DNA of 64,000 bases from Hydractinia symbiolongicarpus (Eukaryota; Cnidaria; Hydrozoa; Anthoathecata; Hydractiniidae), in assembly GCF_029227915.1 (NCBI RefSeq), contig NC_079880.1:33041501-33105500 (forward strand), in the 5' to 3' direction. The position numbers were made by a program, and so were the translations under genes. Shown here piece by piece: positions 39,301-53,000 of this stretch (positions are counted from its first letter, which is position 1; each line of letters starts with the position of its first letter). Below the pieces are notes generated by a model. That model did not search any database. It saw nothing but the letters and a program-made list of their open reading frames with translations, and was not told the DNA's origin.

Positions 39301-42300
39301 GCCTATAGACGTGCTTGCATGTAGTTAACGGTGTTCTAAAGTCATGGAACCAGGGAAAACGGCTTACCAGGTCGTAGTTCATTGAGAGTGGAAGGATTAG
39401 ACCAATGATAACTGGCTTGGAACCACGTATTTTACGTGTAAGGCCTTTATTAGGCTGCAAAAGACCATATTGCTGTCTATAGACGTGTGTGCATGTAGTT
39501 TACGGCTTTTCCAAGGCATGCAGCCAGGGAAATAACTTAGGACGTCGTAGTGTATTCAGAGCGGAAGGACTAGACCAATGGTATCAAGCTTGGACCAGTA
39601 GAACCACGCGATTTACGTGTAAGGCCTTTAATAGGCGGCAAAAGGCCCTATTGCGGCCTTTAGAGTCCTTTGCATGTAGTTGACGGCGCTCCCATGGTAT
39701 GGCGCCAGGGAAAACAATTTAAGACGTCGTAGTGCATTGAGAGTGGAAGGACTAGACCAATGGTACCTGGCTTGGACGGTTGGAACCACGTAATTTACGT
39801 GTAAGGCTATTATTAGGCGGCAAAAGAACGTATTACGGCCTTTACACGCGTGTGCTTGTAGTTGACGTCGTTCTATAGTCATGGAACAGGAGGCTTACGA
39901 CGTCCTAATCCATTAACAGTGGAAGGACTAGACCAATGATAACCGGCTTGGACGGTTGTAATCTCGTAATTTACGTGTAAGGTCTTTATTAGGCGGCGAA
40001 AAACCGTTTTGCTGCCTTTAGACGTGTGTGCATGTGGTTTCCGGCGTTCTAAAGCTATGGAACCAGGAAAAACAACTTAAGACGTCGTAGTGTATTGAGA
40101 GTGGCAGGACTAGACCAATGGTAAGCTGCGCAGGCATGCAGATCCACGTGGTTTACGTGTAAGGCCTTTAATAGGCCGCAAAGGGCCGTAATATAGCCTT
40201 TCAATGGCGTGTGCATGTCCTTTACGGCCTTCTGAAGGCATGGAGCCAGGCAAAACAACTTAGGACGTCGTAGTGTATTGAGAGTGGAAGGACTAGACCA
40301 ATGGTATCAAGCTTGGACGCGTGGAACCACGTGATTTACGTATAAGGCGGCTTTAATAGGCGGCAAAATGCCGTATTGCACCCTTTAGACGCATGTGCAC
40401 GTAGTTGACGGCGTTCTACAGCCTTGGCGCTGGGAAAACAACTTTGGACCTTCTAGTCCATCGAGAATGGAAGGACTAGATCAAAAGTAACCGGCTTGGA
40501 CGGTTCTAGTCACGTAATTTACGTGTAAGACTTTTATTAGGCGGCAAAAGAACGTATTACGGCCTTTATACGTGTGTGCTAGTAGTTGACGTCGTTCTAT
40601 AGTCATGGAACCAGGGAAAATAACATAGGACGCCCCTTTTGTATTGAGAGTGGAAGGACTAGACCAAAGGTATCAAGCTTGGACGCGTGGAACCACGTGA
40701 TTTCCGTATAAGGCCTTTAATAGACGGCAAAAGACCGTATTACGGCCTTTAGATGCGTGTGCTTGTATCTGACTTCGTTCTATAGTCATGGAACCAAGGA
40801 AAACGTCTTACGACGTCCTAGTTCATTAAGAGTGGAAGGACTAGACCAATGATAACCGGCTTGGACGGTTGTAATCACGTAGTTCACGTGTAAGGCCTTT
40901 AATAGGCGGCAAAAGACCGTATTACGGCCTTTAGATGCGTGTGTATGTCCTTTACTGCCTTCTGAAGGCATGGAACCAGGAAAAACAACTTAAGACGTCG
41001 TAGTGTATTGAGAGTGGAAGGACTAGACCAATGGTATCAAGCTTGGACGCATGGAACCACGTGATTTACGTATAAGGCGGCTTTAATAGGCGGCAAAATG
41101 CCGTATTGCACCCTTTAGACGCATGTGCACGTAGTTGACGGCGTTCTACAGCCTTGGCGCTGGGAAAATATTTTTGGACCTTCTAGTCCATTGAGAATGG
41201 AAGGACTAGATCAAAAGTAACCGGCATGGACGCGTGGAACGACGTAATTTACGTGTAAGGCTTTTATTAGGCGGCAAAAGGCCATATTGCTGCCTATAGA
41301 CATGTGTGCATGTAGTTGACGGCGTTCCAAAGCCATGGAGCCAGAGAAAAGACGTTAGGACGTCGTAGTGCATTGAGAGTGGAAGGACTAGACCAATGAT
41401 GAATGGCTTGGACGGCTGTAATCACGTAATTTTCGTTTAAGGCTTTTATTAGGTGGCAAAAGACCGTATTACGGCCTTCAAATGCGTGCGCTTGTAGCTG
41501 ACTTCGTTCTATAGTCATAGAACCAAGAAAAACGGCTTACGACGCCCTAGTCCATTAAGAGTGGAAGAACAAGACCAATGATACCCCGCTTGGGCAGTTG
41601 TAACCACGTAATTTACGTGTGAAACCTTTATTAGGCCGCAAAAGGACATATTGCTGACTTTAGACGTGTGTGCATCTATTTGACGGCGTTCCAAAGCCAT
41701 GGAGCCAGAGAAGGCAACTTAGGACGTCGTAGTGCATTGAGAGTGGAAGGACTAGACCAATGGTAACCTGCGCAGGCACGCTGACCCACGACATTTCCGT
41801 GTAAGGACTTTAATAGGCCGCAAAAGGCCGTAGTACAGCCTTTAGACGAAATTGAATGTAGTTAACAGCGTTCTAAATCCATCGAGCCAGGAGAACAATT
41901 TAGGACGTCGGAGTACCTTGAGAGTGGAAGGACTAAACCAATGGTAAACTGCGCAGTCACGCTGAACCACGCGATTTACGTGTAAGGCCTTTAATAGGCG
42001 GCAAAAGGCCCTATTGCGGCCTTTAGAGTCCTTTGCATGTAGTTGACGGCGCTCCCATGGTATGGCGCCAGGGAAAACAATTTAAGACGTCGTAGTGCAT
42101 TGAGAGTGGAAGGACTAGACCAATGGTACCTGGCTTGGACGGTTAGAACCACGTAATTTACGTGTAAGGATTTTATTAGGCGGCAAAAGAACGTATTACG
42201 GCCTTTATACGCGTGTGCTTGTAGTTGACGTCGTGCTATAGTCATGGAACCAGAGAAAACGGCTTACGACGTCCTAATCCATTAACAGAGGAAGGACTAG

Positions 42301-45300
42301 ACCAATGATTACCGGCTTGGACGGTTATAGTCACGTAATGTACGTGTAAGGTCTTTACTAGGCGGCAAAAGGCCATATTGCTGCCTTTAGACGTGTGTGC
42401 ATGTAGTTGACGGAGTTACAAAGCCATGGAACCAGGGAAAACAACTTATCAAATCGTAATCTATTGAAAATGGAAGGACTAGATCGACGGTAACCGGCTT
42501 GGACGCGTGGAACGACGTAATTTACGTGTAAGGCTTTTATTAGGCGGCAAAAGAACGTATTACGGCCTTTATACGTGTGTGCTTGTAGTTGACGTCGTTC
42601 TATAGTCATGGAACCAGGGAAAATAACATAGGACGCCCCTTTTGTATTGAGAGTGGAAGGACTAGACCAAGGGTATCAAGCTTGGACGCGTGGAACCACG
42701 TGATTTACGCATAAGGCCTTTAATAGGCGGGAAAAGACCGTATTACGGCCTTTAGATGCGTGTGCTTGTAGCTGACTTCGTTCTATAGTCATGGAACCAG
42801 GGAAAACGGCTTACGACGTCCTAGTTCATTAAGAGTGGAAGGACTAGACCAATGATAACCGGCTTGGACGGTTGTAATCACGTAGTTCACGTGTAAGGTC
42901 TTTATTAGGCGGCAAAAGACCGTATTGGTGCTTTTAGATGTGTGTGCACGTAGTTGACGGCGTTGCAGCGCCTTGGCGCTGGGGAAAACAACTTAGGATG
43001 TTCTAGTCTATTGAGAATGGCAAGGCTAGACCAATGGTAACCGGCTTGGACGCGTGGAACGACGTAATTTACGTGTAAGGGTTTATTAGGCGGCAAAAGA
43101 ACGTATTACGGCCTTTATACGCGTGTGCTTGTAGTTGACGTCTTTCTACAGTCATGGAAGCAGGGAAAACGGCTTACGACGTCCAAGTCCATTAAAAGTG
43201 GAAGGACTAGACCAATGATAACCGGCTTGGACGGTTGTAATCTCGTAATTTACGTGTAAGGTCCTTATTAGGCGGCGAAAAACCGTATTGCTGCCTTTAG
43301 ACGTGTGTGCATGTGGTTTCCGGCGTTTTAAAGCTATGGAACCAGGAAAAACAACTTAAGACGTCGTAGTGAATTGAGAGTGGAAGGACTAGACCAATGG
43401 TAACCTGCGCAGGCATGCAGATCCACGTGATTTACGTGTAAGGCCTTTAATAGGCCGCAAAGGGCCGTAACATGGCCTTTCAATGGCGTGTGCATGTCCT
43501 TTACGGCCTTCTGAAGGCATAGAGCCAGGGAAAACAAATTAGGACGTCGTAGTGTATTGAGAGTGGAAGGACTAGACCAATGGTATCAAGCTTGGACGCG
43601 TGGAACCACGTGATTTACGTATAAGGCGGCTTTAATAGGCGGCAAAATGCCGTATTGCAGCCTTTAGATGCATGTGCACGTAGTTAACGGCGTTCTACAG
43701 CCTTGGCGCTGGGAAAACAACTTTGGACCTTCTAGTCTATTGAGAATGGAAGGACTAGATCAAAAGTGACCGGCTTGGACGGCTATAGTCACGTAATGTA
43801 CGTGTAAGGTCTTTATTAGGCGGCAAAGGTCATATTGCTGCCTTTAGACGTGTGTGCATGTAGTTGACGGAGTTACAAAGCCATGGAACCAGGGAAAACA
43901 ACTTATCGCATCGTAATCTATTGAAAATGGAAGGACTAGATCGACAGTAACCGGCTTGGACGCGTGGAACGACGTAATTTACGTGTAAGGCTTTTATTAG
44001 GCGGCAAAAGAACGTATTACGGCCTTTATACGTGTGTGCTTGTAGTTGACGTCGTTCTATAGTCATGGAACCAGGGAAAATAACATAGGACGCCGTGGTG
44101 TATTGAGAGTGGAAGGACTAGACCAAGGGTATCAAACTTGGACGCGTGGAACCACGTGATTTATGTATAAGGCCTTTAGTAGGCGGCAAAAGACCGTATT
44201 ACGGCCTTTACAGGCGTGTGCTTATAGTTGACGGCGTTCTATAGTCATGGAACCAGGGAAAAAGGCTTACGACGTCCTAGTCCATTAAGAATGGAAGGGC
44301 TAGACCAATGGTAACGGGCTTGGACGCGTGGAACGATGTAATTTACCTGAAAAGCCTTAATTAGGCGTCAAAAGGCCGTATTGCAGCCCTTTCATGCCGC
44401 GTGCATGTAGTTGACGGCATTCTAAAGCCATTCGGCCAGGTCAAAAAACTTAGGAGAATAGAAAGGCTAGACCAATGGCAACCGGCTTGGACGCGTGGAA
44501 CGACGTAATTTACGTGTAAGGCTTTTATTAGGCGGCAAAAGAACGTATTACGGCCTTTATACGCGTGTGCTTGTAGTTGACGTCTTTCTACAGTCATGGA
44601 ACCAGGGAAAACGGCTTACGAGGTCCTAGTCCATTAAAAGTGGAAGGACTAGACCAATGATAATCGGCTTGGACGGTTGTAATCTCGTAATTTACGTGTA
44701 AGGTCTTTATTAGGCGGCAAAATACCGTATTGCTGCCTTTAGACGTGTTTGCATGTGGTTTACAGCGTTCTCAAGGCATGGAGCCAGGGAAAACAACTTA
44801 GGACGTCGTAGTGTATTGGGAGTAGAAGGAGTAGACCAATGGTAATCAGCGCAGGCACGCAGACCCACGCGACTTGCGTGTAGGGCCTTTATTGGGCGGC
44901 AAAAAACCGTATTACGGTCTTTAGAGGCGTTTGCTTGTAGTGTACGGCGTTCTCAAGGCATGGAGGCAGGAAAAATAACTTAGGACGTCGTAGTGCATTT
45001 AGAGTGGAAGGATTAGACCAATATTATCAAGCTTGGACACGTAGAACCACGTGATTAACGTGTAAAGTCTTTATTAAGCGGCGAAAGACCGTATTACGGT
45101 CTTTAGAGGCGTGTGCTTGTAGTTGACGGCGTTCTCAAGGCATGGAGCCAGGGAAAACAACTTAGGACGTCGTAGTGTATTGGGAGTAGAGGGAGTAGAA
45201 CAATGGTAATCAGCGCAGGCACGCGAAACCACGCGATTTACGTGTAACTCCTTTAATAAGCGGCAAAATGCCGTATTATAGCCTTTACAGGCCTTTGCAT

Positions 45301-45792
45301 GTAGTTTACGGCGTTTTCAAGGCATGGATCCAGGGAAAACAACTTAGGACGTCGTAGTGCATTGAGAGTGGAAGGACTAGACCAATGGTAATCTGCGCAG
45401 GCACGCGGAACCACGTGATGTACGTGTAAAGTCTTTAATAGGCCACAAAAGTCCGTATTATTGCCTTTAGACGAACTTGCATGCAGTTAACAGCGTTCTA
45501 AATCCATGGAGCCAGGTGGAACAATTTAGGACGTCGTAGTGCCTTGAGAGTGGAAGGACTAAACCAATGGTAACATGCGCAGGCTCGCGGACCCACGAGA
45601 TTTACGTGTAAGGTCTTTAATAGGCCACAAAAGGCCGTATTACGGCCTTTAGACGAATTTGCATGTAGTTAACAGCGTTCTAAATCCATGGAGCAAGGAG
45701 AACAATTTAGGACGTCGTAGTGCCTTGAGACTGGAAGGACAAGACCATTGGTAAACTGCGCAGTCACGCTGAACCACGCGATTTACATGTAA

Positions 45793-45797
45793 GACCT
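45793..45797. other. Uninterrupted paralogue of the Polinton insertion site
   Basis: Satellite to the left of this point matches the left flank of the element (3893 aligns with 45790, offset 41,897). Satellite to the right matches the right flank (20256 aligns with 46014, offset 25,758). The offsets differ by 16,139, exactly element length (16,134) plus one 5-bp target duplication. The target bases here read GACCT rather than GGTCT. A third, similar empty region lies near 62120. Confidence 0.85.
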
Positions 45798-46404
45798 TTA
45801 TTAGGCGGCAAAAGGCCATATTGCAGCCTATAGACGTGTGTACATGTAGTTCACGGCGTTCTAAAGTCATAGAACCAGGGAAAACGGCTTACCACGTCGT
45901 AGTCCATTGAGAGTGGATGGATTAGACCAATGATAACTGGCTTGGAACCACGTAATTTACGTGTAAGGCCTTTATTAGGCTGCAAAAGACCATATTGCTG
46001 TCTATAGACGTGTGTGCATGTAGTTTACGGCTTTTCCAAGGCATGCAGCCAGGGAAATAACTTAGGACGTCGTAGTGTATTCAGAGCGAAAGGACCAGAC
46101 CAATGGTATCAAGCTTGGACCAGTAGAACCACGCGATTTACGTGTAAGGCCTTTAATAGGCGGCAGAAGGCCGTATTGCGGCCTTTAGAGTCCTTTGCAT
46201 GTAGTTGACGGCGCTCCCATGGTATGGAGCCAGGGAAAACAATTTAAGACGTCGTAGTGCATTGAGAGTGGAAGGACTAGACCAATGGTAACCTGCGCAG
46301 GCATGCGGATCCACGTGGTTTACGTGTAAGGCCTTTAATAGGCCGCAAAAGGCCGTAATATAGCCTTTCAATGGCGTGTGCATGTCCTTTACGGCCTTCT
46401 GAAG

Positions 46405-49400
46405 GCATGGAGCCAGGGAAAACAACTTAGGACGTCGTAGTGTATTGAGAGTGGAAGGGCTAGACCAATGGTATCAAGCTTGGACGCGTGGAACCACGTG
46501 ATTTACGTATAAGGCGGCTTTAATAGGCGGCAAAATGCCGTATTGCACCCTTTAGACGCATGTGCACGTAGTTGACGGCGTTCTGCAGCCTTGGCGCTGG
46601 GAAAACAACTTTGGACCTTCTAGTCCATTGAGAATGGAAGGACTAGATCAAAAGTAACCGGCTTGGACGGTTCTAGTCACGTAATGTACGTGTAAGGTCT
46701 TTATTAGGCGGCAAAAGAACGTATTACAGCCTTTATACGTGTGTGCTTGTAGTTGACGTCGTTCTATAGTCATGGAACCAGGGAAAATAACATAGGACGC
46801 CGTAGTGTATTGCGAGTGGAAGAACTAGACCAAGGGTATCAAACTTGGACGCGTGGAACCACGTGATTTATGTATAAGGCCTTTAATAGGCAGCAAAAGA
46901 CCGTATTACGGCCTTTAGATGCGTGTGCTTGTAGCTGACTTCGTTCTATAGTCATGGAACCAGGGAAAACGTCTTACGACGTCCTAGTTCATTAAGAGTG
47001 GAAGGACTAGACCAATGATAACCGGCTTGGATGGTTGTAATCACGTAATTTACGTGTAAGGTCTTTATTACACGGCAAAAGACCGTATTGCTGCTTTTAG
47101 ATGTGTGTGCACGTAGTTGACGGCGTTGCAGTGCCTTGGCGCTGGGGAAAACAACTTAGAATGTTCTAGTGTATTGAAAATTTCAAGGCTACACCAATCG
47201 TAACCGGCTTGCACGCGTGAAACGACGTAATTTACGTGTAAGGCTTTTATTAGGCGGCAAAAGAACGTATTACGGCCTTTAAGCGCGTGTGCTTGTAGTT
47301 GACGTCGTTCTATAGTCACGGAACCAGAGAAAACAGCTTATGACGTCCTAATCCATTAACAGTGGAAGGAATAGACCAATGATAACCGGCTTGGTCGGTT
47401 ATAGTCACGTAATTTACGTGTAAGGTCTTTATTAGGCGGCAAAACACCATATTACGGCCTTTAGAGGCGTGTGCTTTTAGTTGACGAGGTTCTATAGTCA
47501 TGGAGCCAGGGATAACGGCTTGCAACGTCCTAGTCCATTAAAAGTGGAAGGACTAGACCAATGATAACCGGCTTGGACGGTTGTAACCACGTAACTTACG
47601 TGCAATGCCTTTATTAGGCGGCAAAAGGCCATATTGCTGCCTATAGACGTGCGTGCATGTGGTTTACGCCGTTCTCAAGGCATGGAACCAGGGAAAACAA
47701 CTTAGAACGTCGTATTGTATTGAGAGTGGAAGGAGTAGACTAATGGTAGTCAGCGCAGGCAAGCAAAACCACGCGATTTACGTGTAATTCCTTTCATAGG
47801 CGGCAAAAGGCCGTATTATAGCGTTTAGAGGCCTTTGCATGTAGTTTACGGCGTTCTCAAGACATGAAGCCAGGGAAAACAACTTAGGACGTCGTAGTGC
47901 ATTTAGAGTGGAAAGACTAAAATTATGGTAACCTGCGCAGGCACGCGGAACTACGCGATTTACGTGTAAGACCTTCAATAGGCGTCAAAACGCCGTATTA
48001 AAATTTTTCCAAGGCGTGTGCATGTGGTTTCCGGCGTTCTAAAGCCAAGGAACCAGGAAAAACAACTTAAGACGTCGTAGTGTATTGAGAGTGGAAGGAC
48101 TAGACCAATGGTAACCTGCGCAGGCATGCAGATCCACGTGATTTACGTGTAAGGCCATTAATAGGCCGCAAAGGGCCGTAATATAGCCTTTCACTGGCGT
48201 GTGCATGTCCTTTACGGCCTTCTGAAGGCATGGAACCAGGAAAAACAACTTAAGACGTCGTAGTGTATTGAGAGTGGAAGGACTAGACCAATGGTATCAA
48301 GCTTGGACGCGTGGAACCACGTGATTTACGTATAAGGCGGCTTTAATAGGCGGCAAAATGCCGTATTGCACCCTTTAGACGCATGTGCACGTAGTTGACG
48401 GCGTTCTACAGCCTTTGCGCTGGGAAAACAACTTTGGACCTTCTAGTCCATTGAGAATGGAAGGACTAGATCAAAAGTAACCGGCTTGGACGGTTCTAGT
48501 CACGTAATGTACGTGTAAGGTCTTTATTAGGCGGCAAAAGAACGTATTACAGCCTTTATACGTGTGTGCTTGTAGTTGACGTCGTTCTATAGTCATGGAA
48601 CCAGGGAAAATAACATAGGACGCCGTAGTGTATTGCGAGTGGAAGAACTAGACCAAGGGTATCACACTTGGACGCGTGGAACCACGTGATTTATGTATAA
48701 GGCCTTTAATAGGCAGCAAAAGACCGTATTACGGCCTTTAGATGCGTGTGCTTGTAGCTGACTTCGTTCTATAGTCATGGAACCAGGGAAAACGTCTTAC
48801 GACGTCCTAGTTCATTAAGAGTGGAAGGACTAGACCAATGATAACCGGCTTGGATGGTTGTAATCACGTAATTTACGTGTAAGGTCTTTATTACACGGCA
48901 AAAGACCGTATTGCTGCTTTTAGATGTGTGTGCACGTAGTTGACGGCGTTGCAGTGCCTTGGCGCTGGGGAAAACAACTTAGAATGTTCTAGTGTATTGA
49001 AAATTTCAAGGCTACACCAATCGTAACCGGCTTGCACGCGTGAAACGACGTAATTTACGTGTAAGGCTTTTATTAGGCGGCAAAAGAACGTATTACGGCC
49101 TTTAAGCGCGTGTGCTTGTAGTTGACGTCGTTCTATAGTCACGGAACCAGAGAAAACAGCTTACGACGTCCTAATCCATTAACAGTGGAAGGAATAGACC
49201 AATGATAACCGGCTTGGTCGGTTATAGTCACGTAATTTACGTGTAAGGTCTTTATTAGGCGGCAAAACACCATATTACGGCCTTTAGAGGCGTGTGCTTT
49301 TAGTTGACGAGGTTCTATAGTCATGGAGCCAGGGATAACGGCTTGCAACGTCCTAGTCCATTAAAAGTGGAAGGACTAGACCAATGATAACCGGCTTGGA

Positions 49401-50050
49401 CGGTTGTAACCACGTAACTTACGTGCAATGCCTTTATTAGGCGGCAAAAGGCCATATTGCTGCCTATAGACGTGCGTGCATGTGGTTTACGCCGTTCTCA
49501 AGGCATGGAACCAGGGAAAACAACTTAGAACGTCGTATTGTATTGAGAGTGGAAGGAGTAGACTAATGGTAGTCAGCGCAGGCAAGCAAAACCACGCGAT
49601 TTACGTGTAATTCCTTTCATAGGCGGCAAAAGGCCGTATTATAGCGTTTAGAGGCCTTTGCATGTAGTTTACGGCGTTCTCAAGACATGAAGCCAGGGAA
49701 AACAACTTAGGACGTCGTAGTGCATTTAGAGTGGAAAGACTAAAATTATGGTAACCTGCGCAGGCACGCGGAACTACGCGATTTACGTGTAAGACCTTCA
49801 ATAGGCGTCAAAACGCCGTATTAAAATTTTTCCAAGGCGTGTGCATGTGGTTTCCGGCGTTCTAAAGCCAAGGAACCAGGAAAAACAACTTAAGACGTCG
49901 TAGTGTATTGAGAGTGGAAGGACTAGACCAATGGTAACCTGCGCAGGCATGCAGATCCACGTGATTTACGTGTAAGGCCATTAATAGGCCGCAAAGGGCC
50001 GTAATATAGCCTTTCAATGGCGTGTGCATGTCCTTTACGGCCTTCTGAAG
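46405..50050. repeat. 1,823-bp satellite tandem duplication
   Basis: 46405-48227 and 48228-50050 (borders approximate) match at an offset of 1,823 bp, about ten monomers, with a few substitutions. Distinctive shared variants include 'ttaaaatttttccaaggcg' near 48000 and 49822. Confidence 0.85.
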
Positions 50051-53000
50051 GCATGGAACCAGGAAAAACAACTTAGGACGTCGTAGTGCATTGAGAGTGG
50101 AAGGACTAGACCAATGATGAATGGCTTGGACGGTTGTAATCACGTAATTTACGTTTAAGGCCTTTATTATGCGGCAAAAGACCGTCTTACGGCCTTTAAA
50201 TGCGTGTGCTTGTAGCTGACTTCGTTCTATAGTCATGGAACCAAGGAAAACGGCTTACGACGCCCTAGTCCATGAAGAGTGGAAGAACAAGACCAATGAT
50301 ACCCCAATTGGGCAGTTGTAACCACGTAATTTACGTGTGAAACCTTTATTAGGCCGCAAAAGGACATATTGCTGACTTTAGACGTGTGTGCATCTATTTG
50401 ACGGCGTTCCAAAGCCATGGAGCCAGAGAAAGCAACTTAGGACGTCGTAGTGCATTGAGAGTGGAAGGACTAGACCAATGGTAATCTGCGCAGGCACACT
50501 GACCCACGAGATTTCCGTGTAAGGACTTTAATAGGCCGCAGAAGGCCGTAGTACAGCCTTTAGACGAAATTGCATGTAGTTAACAGCGTTCTAAGTCCAT
50601 GGAGCCATGCAGAACAATTTACGACGTCGTAGTGCCTTGAGAGTGGAAGGACTAGACCTATGGTAACCTGCGCAGGCACGCGGACCCACGAGATTTACGT
50701 GTAAGGCCTTTAATAGGCCGCAAAAGGCCGTATTGCTGCCTATAGACGTGTGTGCATGTAGTTAACGGCGTTCTAAAGTCATGGAACCAAGGAAAACTGC
50801 TTACCACGTCGTAGACAATTGAGAGTGGAAGGATTAGACCAATGATAACTGGCTTGGACGGTTGTAATCACGTAATTTACGTTTAAGGCTTTATTAGGCG
50901 GCAAAAGACCGTATTACGGCCTTTAGATGCGTGTGCTTGTAGCTGACTTCGTTCTATAGTCATGGAACCAGGTAAAACGGCTTACGACGTCCTAGTTCAT
51001 TAAGAGTGGAAGGAATAGACCAATGATAACCGGCTTGGACGGTTGTAATCACGTAGTTTACGTGTAAGGTCTTTATTAGGCGGCAAAAGTCCGTATTGCT
51101 GCTTTTAGATATGTGTGCACGTAGTTGACGGCGTTGCAGTGCCTTGGCGCTCGGGAAAACAACTTAGGATGTTCTAGTTTATTGAGAATGGCAAGGCTAG
51201 ACCAATGGTAACCGGCTTGGACGCGTGGAACGACGTAATTTACGTGTAAGGCTTTTATTAGGCGGCAAAAGAACGTATTACGGCTTTTATACGCGTGTGC
51301 TTGTACTTGACGTCTTTCTACAGTCATGGAAGCAGGGAAAACGGCTTACGACGTCCCAGTCCATTAAAAGTGGAAGGACTAGACCAATGATAACTGGCTT
51401 GGACGGTTGTAACCACGTAATTTACGTCAAAGGCCTTTACTAGGCTGCAAAGGCCATATTGCTGTGTGTGCATTCATTTGACGTCTTTCTACAGTCATGG
51501 AACCAGGGTAAACAACTTAGGACGTCGTAGTGTATTGGGAGTAGACCAATGGTAATCAGCGCAGGCACGCAGACCCACGCGACTTGCGTGTAGGGCCTTT
51601 ATTGGGCGCAAAAAACCGTATTACGGTCTTTAGAGGCGTTTGCTTGTAGTTTACGGCGTTCTCAAGGCATGGAGCCAGGGAAAACAACTTAGGACGTCGT
51701 AGTGTATTGGGAGTACAAGGAGTAGAACAATGGTAATCAGCGCAGGCACGCGAAACCACGCGATTTACGTGTAATTCCTTTAATAGGCGGGAAAATGCCG
51801 TATTATAGCCTTTACAGGCCTTTGCATGTAGTTTACGGCGTTTTCAAGACATGGATCAAGGGAAAACAACTTAGGACGTCGTAGTGCATTGAGAGTGGAA
51901 GGACTAGACCAATGGTAATCTGCGCAGGCACGCGGAACCACGAGATTTACGTGTAAGGTCTTTAATAGGCCACAAAAGGCCGTATTGCTGCCTATAGACG
52001 TGTGTACATGTAGTTCACGGCGTTCTAAAGTCATGGAACCAGGGAAAACGGCTTACCACGTCGTAGTCCATTGAGAGTGGATGGATTAGACCAATGATAA
52101 CTGGCTTGGAACCACGTAATTTACGTGTAAGGCTTTTATTAGGCTGCAAAAGACCATATTGCTATCTATAGACGTGTGTGCATGTAGTTGACGGCTTTCC
52201 CAAGGCATGAAGCCAGGGAAATAACTTAGGACGTCGTAGTGTATTCAGAGCGGAAGGACTACACCAATGGTATCAAGCTTGGACCAGTAGAACCACGTGA
52301 TTTACGTATAAGGCCTTTATTAGGTGGCAAAAGCCGTATATCAGCCTTTAGACACATGTGCACATAGTTGACGGCGTTGTACAGCCTTAACGCTGGGGAA
52401 TACAACTTAGGACGTTCTAGTGCATTGAGAATGGAAAGGCTAGACCAATGATAACCGGTTTGGACGCGTGGAACGACGTAATTTACGTGTAAGGCTTTTA
52501 TTAGGTGGCAAAGGACCGTATTACGGCCTTTAGAGGCGTGTGCTTGTAGTTGGCGTCGTTCTATAGTCATGGAACCAGGGACAACAGCTTACGACGTCCT
52601 AGTCCATTAAGAGTGAAAGGACCAGACCAATCTTAACCGGCTTGGACGGTTGGAAACACGTAATTTACGTGTAAGGTTTTTGTTAGGCGGCAAAAGACCG
52701 TATTACGGCCCTTAGAGGGCTGTGCTTGTAGTTGACGAAGTTCTATAGTCTTGGAACCAGGGATAACGGCTTACAACGTCCTAGTCCATTAGGAGTGGAA
52801 GGGCTACACCAATGATAACCGGCTTCGACGGTTGTAACCACGTATTTTACGTGTAAGGTCTTTATTAGGCGGCAAAAGACCGTATTACGGCCTTTAGAGG
52901 CGTGTGCACGTAGTTGTCGGAGTTCCAAAGCGATTGAGCCGGACAAAACAACTTAGAACGGCGTAGTGCATTGAGAGTGGAACGACTAGACCAATAGTAA

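Larger units (their letters stand above)
17234..43960. repeat. 13,365-bp tandem duplication (polB 3' part, terminal repeat and satellite)
   Basis: Copy 1 is 17234 to about 30598, copy 2 is 30599-43960. Every landmark recurs at +13,365: polB stop 19801/33166, terminal repeat end 20034/33399, satellite features throughout. By eye I found seven substitutions (17437/30802, 23459/36824, 23469/36834, 26760/40125, 27395/40760, 27686/41051, 29267/42632), about 99.95% identity. The internal junction joins satellite '...cggcttggaacc' to polB 'gacgttccc' (30595-30601), so the event was not a simple satellite-to-satellite crossover. Confidence 0.93.
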
